A stretch of DNA of 14,247 nt from Gammaproteobacteria bacterium. Its GTDB lineage: Bacteria; Pseudomonadota; Gammaproteobacteria; SZUA-229. Where the stretch lies: positions 1 through 14,247 of the forward strand of contig JAQICG010000110.1 in assembly GCA_027858635.1 (NCBI GenBank), read 5' to 3'. The notes under the pieces were generated by a model. The model saw nothing but the letters and a program-made list of their open reading frames with translations, did not search any database and had not been told where the DNA came from. A program made the position numbers and the translations under genes. Shown here one piece after another: positions 12,926 to 14,247 of the stretch (position 1 is the stretch's first letter; each line of letters begins with the position of its first letter).

Positions 12926-13007
12926 TATAATTTCCAGCTGGTGAGGTGACCGTGGTTATGGGTCGCTACAGATAGCTGAATAACCGGCGACCGGCTTCTG
13001 TCGCCGG
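12926..13007 (+). promoter_or_regulatory. Possible aprBA promoter -10 and structured leader
   Basis: TATAAT at 12926-12931 is a consensus -10, but no good -35 lies 16-18 bases upstream; TTGAGA at 12900 is 20 bases away. A transcript from here would carry a leader of about 210 bases. In it, GGTTAT (12954-12959) pairs with ATAACC (12980-12985) around a nested GCTA-CAGA-TAGC. CCGGCGAC (12984-12991) pairs with GTCGCCGG (13000-13007). GGTCGC (12961-12966) can instead pair with GCGACC (12987-12992), which would break the second stem. No T run follows. The remaining leader to 13151 shows no gene. Confidence 0.45.
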
Positions 13008-13151
13008 CAAGTAATATGATTCTAACTGGCTTCTTCGTAAGCCTAAAAGATGAGGAAAAGGTAGAGAATAATGTGGCTCCACCGCTCTGTTCGGACGTTA
13101 CGTTGTGATCTGCTGCAATTGCAAAAAATAAAACTCCAGGAGTTAATAATA

Positions 13152-13625
13152 ATGCCTACTTTCGTACGTACAGAAAAGTGTGATGGCTGTAAAGACCAGG
13201 ACCGTACAGCTTGCATGTACATCTGCCCTCACGATTTGATGAAGTTGGACAAGTACGGTTCAGAAACCGGACACGCCATGATGGCTTACAACCAGGAACC
13301 TGAGCAGTGCTGGGAATGTTATGCCTGCGTTAAGATCTGCCCTCAGAACGCTGTTGAATGCCGTCATTATGCTGACGTTGTACCTTTGGGTGGTTCCGTA
13401 CAGCCTCTGCGCGGTACTGATTCAATCATGTGGACAATCAAATTCCGTAACGGAACTATGAAACGTTTCAAATTCCCCATTCGCACCACCGTTGAAGGCT
13501 CTATCGATCCTTATGCAGGCAAACCCGAAGCTGACATGGCTAAGATCGAAGACAATGGTTTTTTCAATCACATGGAACAGAAAGGTTACCGCGCCGGCGA
13601 TCGTAGCGAACTGATCAAACTTTAA
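13152..13625 (+). CDS. aprB: APS reductase beta subunit
   Basis: AprB carries two [4Fe-4S] clusters that move electrons between AprA and the membrane partner. The eight ligands are visible as C10, C13, C21, C25 (KCDGCKDQDRTACMYICPHD) and C53, C56, C59, C63 (CWECYACVKICPQNA). The C-terminal tail (residues about 85-157) wraps AprA in known structures and is of normal length. I choose ATG 13152, with AGGAG nine bases upstream, giving 157 aa; the in-frame ATG at 13071 would add 27 residues unlike the family, which begins MPTFV or similar. In a sulfur oxidiser the complex works in the direction sulfite plus AMP to APS. aprA follows after 17 bases in the same unit. No aprM or qmo gene is inside the window. 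Confidence 0.97.
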   Translation: MPTFVRTEKCDGCKDQDRTACMYICPHDLMKLDKYGSETGHAMMAYNQEPEQCWECYACVKICPQNAVECRHYADVVPLGGSVQPLRGTDSIMWTIKFRNGTMKRFKFPIRTTVEGSIDPYAGKPEADMAKIEDNGFFNHMEQKGYRAGDRSELIKL

Positions 13626-13642
13626 TTAAAGAGGTTTAAAAA

Positions 13643-14247
13643 ATGGCTGAATTTGGAAAACCTGAAGTCATCGAAGAAGATGTAGACATCCTTCTTATCG
13701 GTGGTGGTATGGCCTGTTGTGGAACAGCATTTGAAATTCCACGTTGGATCGAAGCATCAGGCGCTGACCTGAAAGTAAGACTGGTTGATAAAGCCGCTAT
13801 GGATCGCTCTGGTGCGGTTGCACAGGGTCTGTCTGCGATCAATACTTACATTGGTCCTGAGCAGGATCCTGCTGACTACGCACGTATGGTCTCTAACGAC
13901 CTTATGGGCATTACCCGTGACGATCTAGTATACGACTTAGGTCGTCATGTTGATGAGTCTGTGCATTTGTTCGAAGAATGGGGACTGCCCATCTGGAAAA
14001 CTGATGAAAACGGTGAGCGTTTTGACGGTTCTAAAGGCATGACACCTTTAAAAGATGGTGGCAAGCCCGTACGTTCCGGTAAATGGCAGATCATGATCAA
14101 CGGTGAATCTTACAAATGGATCGTCGCTGAAGCGGCTAAAAAAGCACTGGGCGTCGAAAACATCAGTGAGCGTGTATTCATCGTTAAACTGGTTAACGAC
14201 AAGAATGACCCCAGCCGCATCGCTGGTGCTGTTGGCTTCTCTACTCG
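13643..14247 (+). CDS. aprA: APS reductase alpha subunit, 5' part only
   Basis: The reading frame runs open from ATG 13643 to the window end, 201 full codons of a protein normally around 620-630 residues. GAGG lies about nine bases upstream. The N terminus has the FAD-binding dinucleotide motif DILLIGGGMACCGTAFE (residues 15-31) and the family blocks DKAAMDRSGAVAQGLSAINTY and DLVYDLGRHVDESVHLFEEW (split by a short gap). AprA binds FAD and forms the sulfite-FAD adduct that is transferred to AMP to give APS. It is the partner of aprB immediately upstream. Orientation and order (aprB then aprA) are those of sulfur oxidisers and sulfate reducers alike; the dsrR-like and pfp/hppA context favours the oxidising direction. 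Confidence 0.97.
   Translation, partial: MAEFGKPEVIEEDVDILLIGGGMACCGTAFEIPRWIEASGADLKVRLVDKAAMDRSGAVAQGLSAINTYIGPEQDPADYARMVSNDLMGITRDDLVYDLGRHVDESVHLFEEWGLPIWKTDENGERFDGSKGMTPLKDGGKPVRSGKWQIMINGESYKWIVAEAAKKALGVENISERVFIVKLVNDKNDPSRIAGAVGFST

Noticed and set aside
12838..12945. Short open frame upstream of aprBA
   Set aside because: About 35 codons, no ribosome binding site, overlaps the presumed promoter and has no recognisable features.
13071..13151. Upstream in-frame ATG for aprB
   Set aside because: It lacks a good Shine-Dalgarno and the added residues are unlike AprB, whereas ATG 13152 has AGGAG at good spacing and the usual start of the family.

Overview
The window comes from a sulfur-oxidising, probably autotrophic gammaproteobacterium; the genus cannot be fixed from sequence alone. 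The evidence is the gene set. The window opens in the 3' end of a DsrR-like gene (a member of reverse-acting dsr clusters). It also carries a dissimilatory ATP sulfurylase (sat) and ends in aprBA, the APS reductase genes. A PPi-dependent phosphofructokinase (pfp), an adenylate kinase (adk) and a membrane pyrophosphatase (hppA) lie between them, a combination known from autotrophic sulfur oxidisers and their symbiotic relatives.

Layout. 1-2594 (+): dsrR end, a soluble GAF histidine kinase, a NarL/LuxR-type response regulator and a single-domain rhodanese. 2613-2936 (-): a small S24/LexA-like domain protein without an HTH, convergent with the rhodanese gene and divergent from a SlyD-like FKBP prolyl isomerase (3083-3562). 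3684-8409 (+): an unrecognised 114-aa protein, pfp, a small conserved-looking gene split by a one-base frameshift in a T5 run, adk and hppA, closed by a strong terminator. 8486-9312 (+): a near-ideal FNR-type site and promoter in front of a DUF465 (YdcH-like) protein and a short DksA/TraR-type zinc-finger protein, then a terminator. 9385-9972: exported MsrA. 10136-11387: sat with its terminator. 11419-11697: a small Cys-containing protein. 11806-11973: a 168-bp foldback (MITE-like) element that runs into the 3' end of a minus-strand DUF971-MoaD fusion gene. 12599-13151: a gene-free, hairpin-rich region. 13152 to end: aprB and the start of aprA.

How the genes fit together. AprBA uses AMP and sulfite to make APS. 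Sat converts APS plus PPi to ATP and sulfate. Adk returns AMP to the ADP/ATP pool. Pfp and HppA connect PPi to sugar phosphates and to the proton gradient. The window can therefore be read as a PPi/adenylate economy module embedded in the sulfur-oxidation region. FNR-like sites before hppA and before the DUF465/DksA-like pair suggest redox or oxygen control.

The genes I recognise belong to known families and I do not see a clearly new multi-gene system. The best leads are the frameshifted gene between pfp and adk, the foldback element that has rewritten the C terminus of the MoaD-like domain, the FNR-type sites, and the structured region upstream of aprBA. All positions and motifs were read by eye; no alignment or folding software was run.
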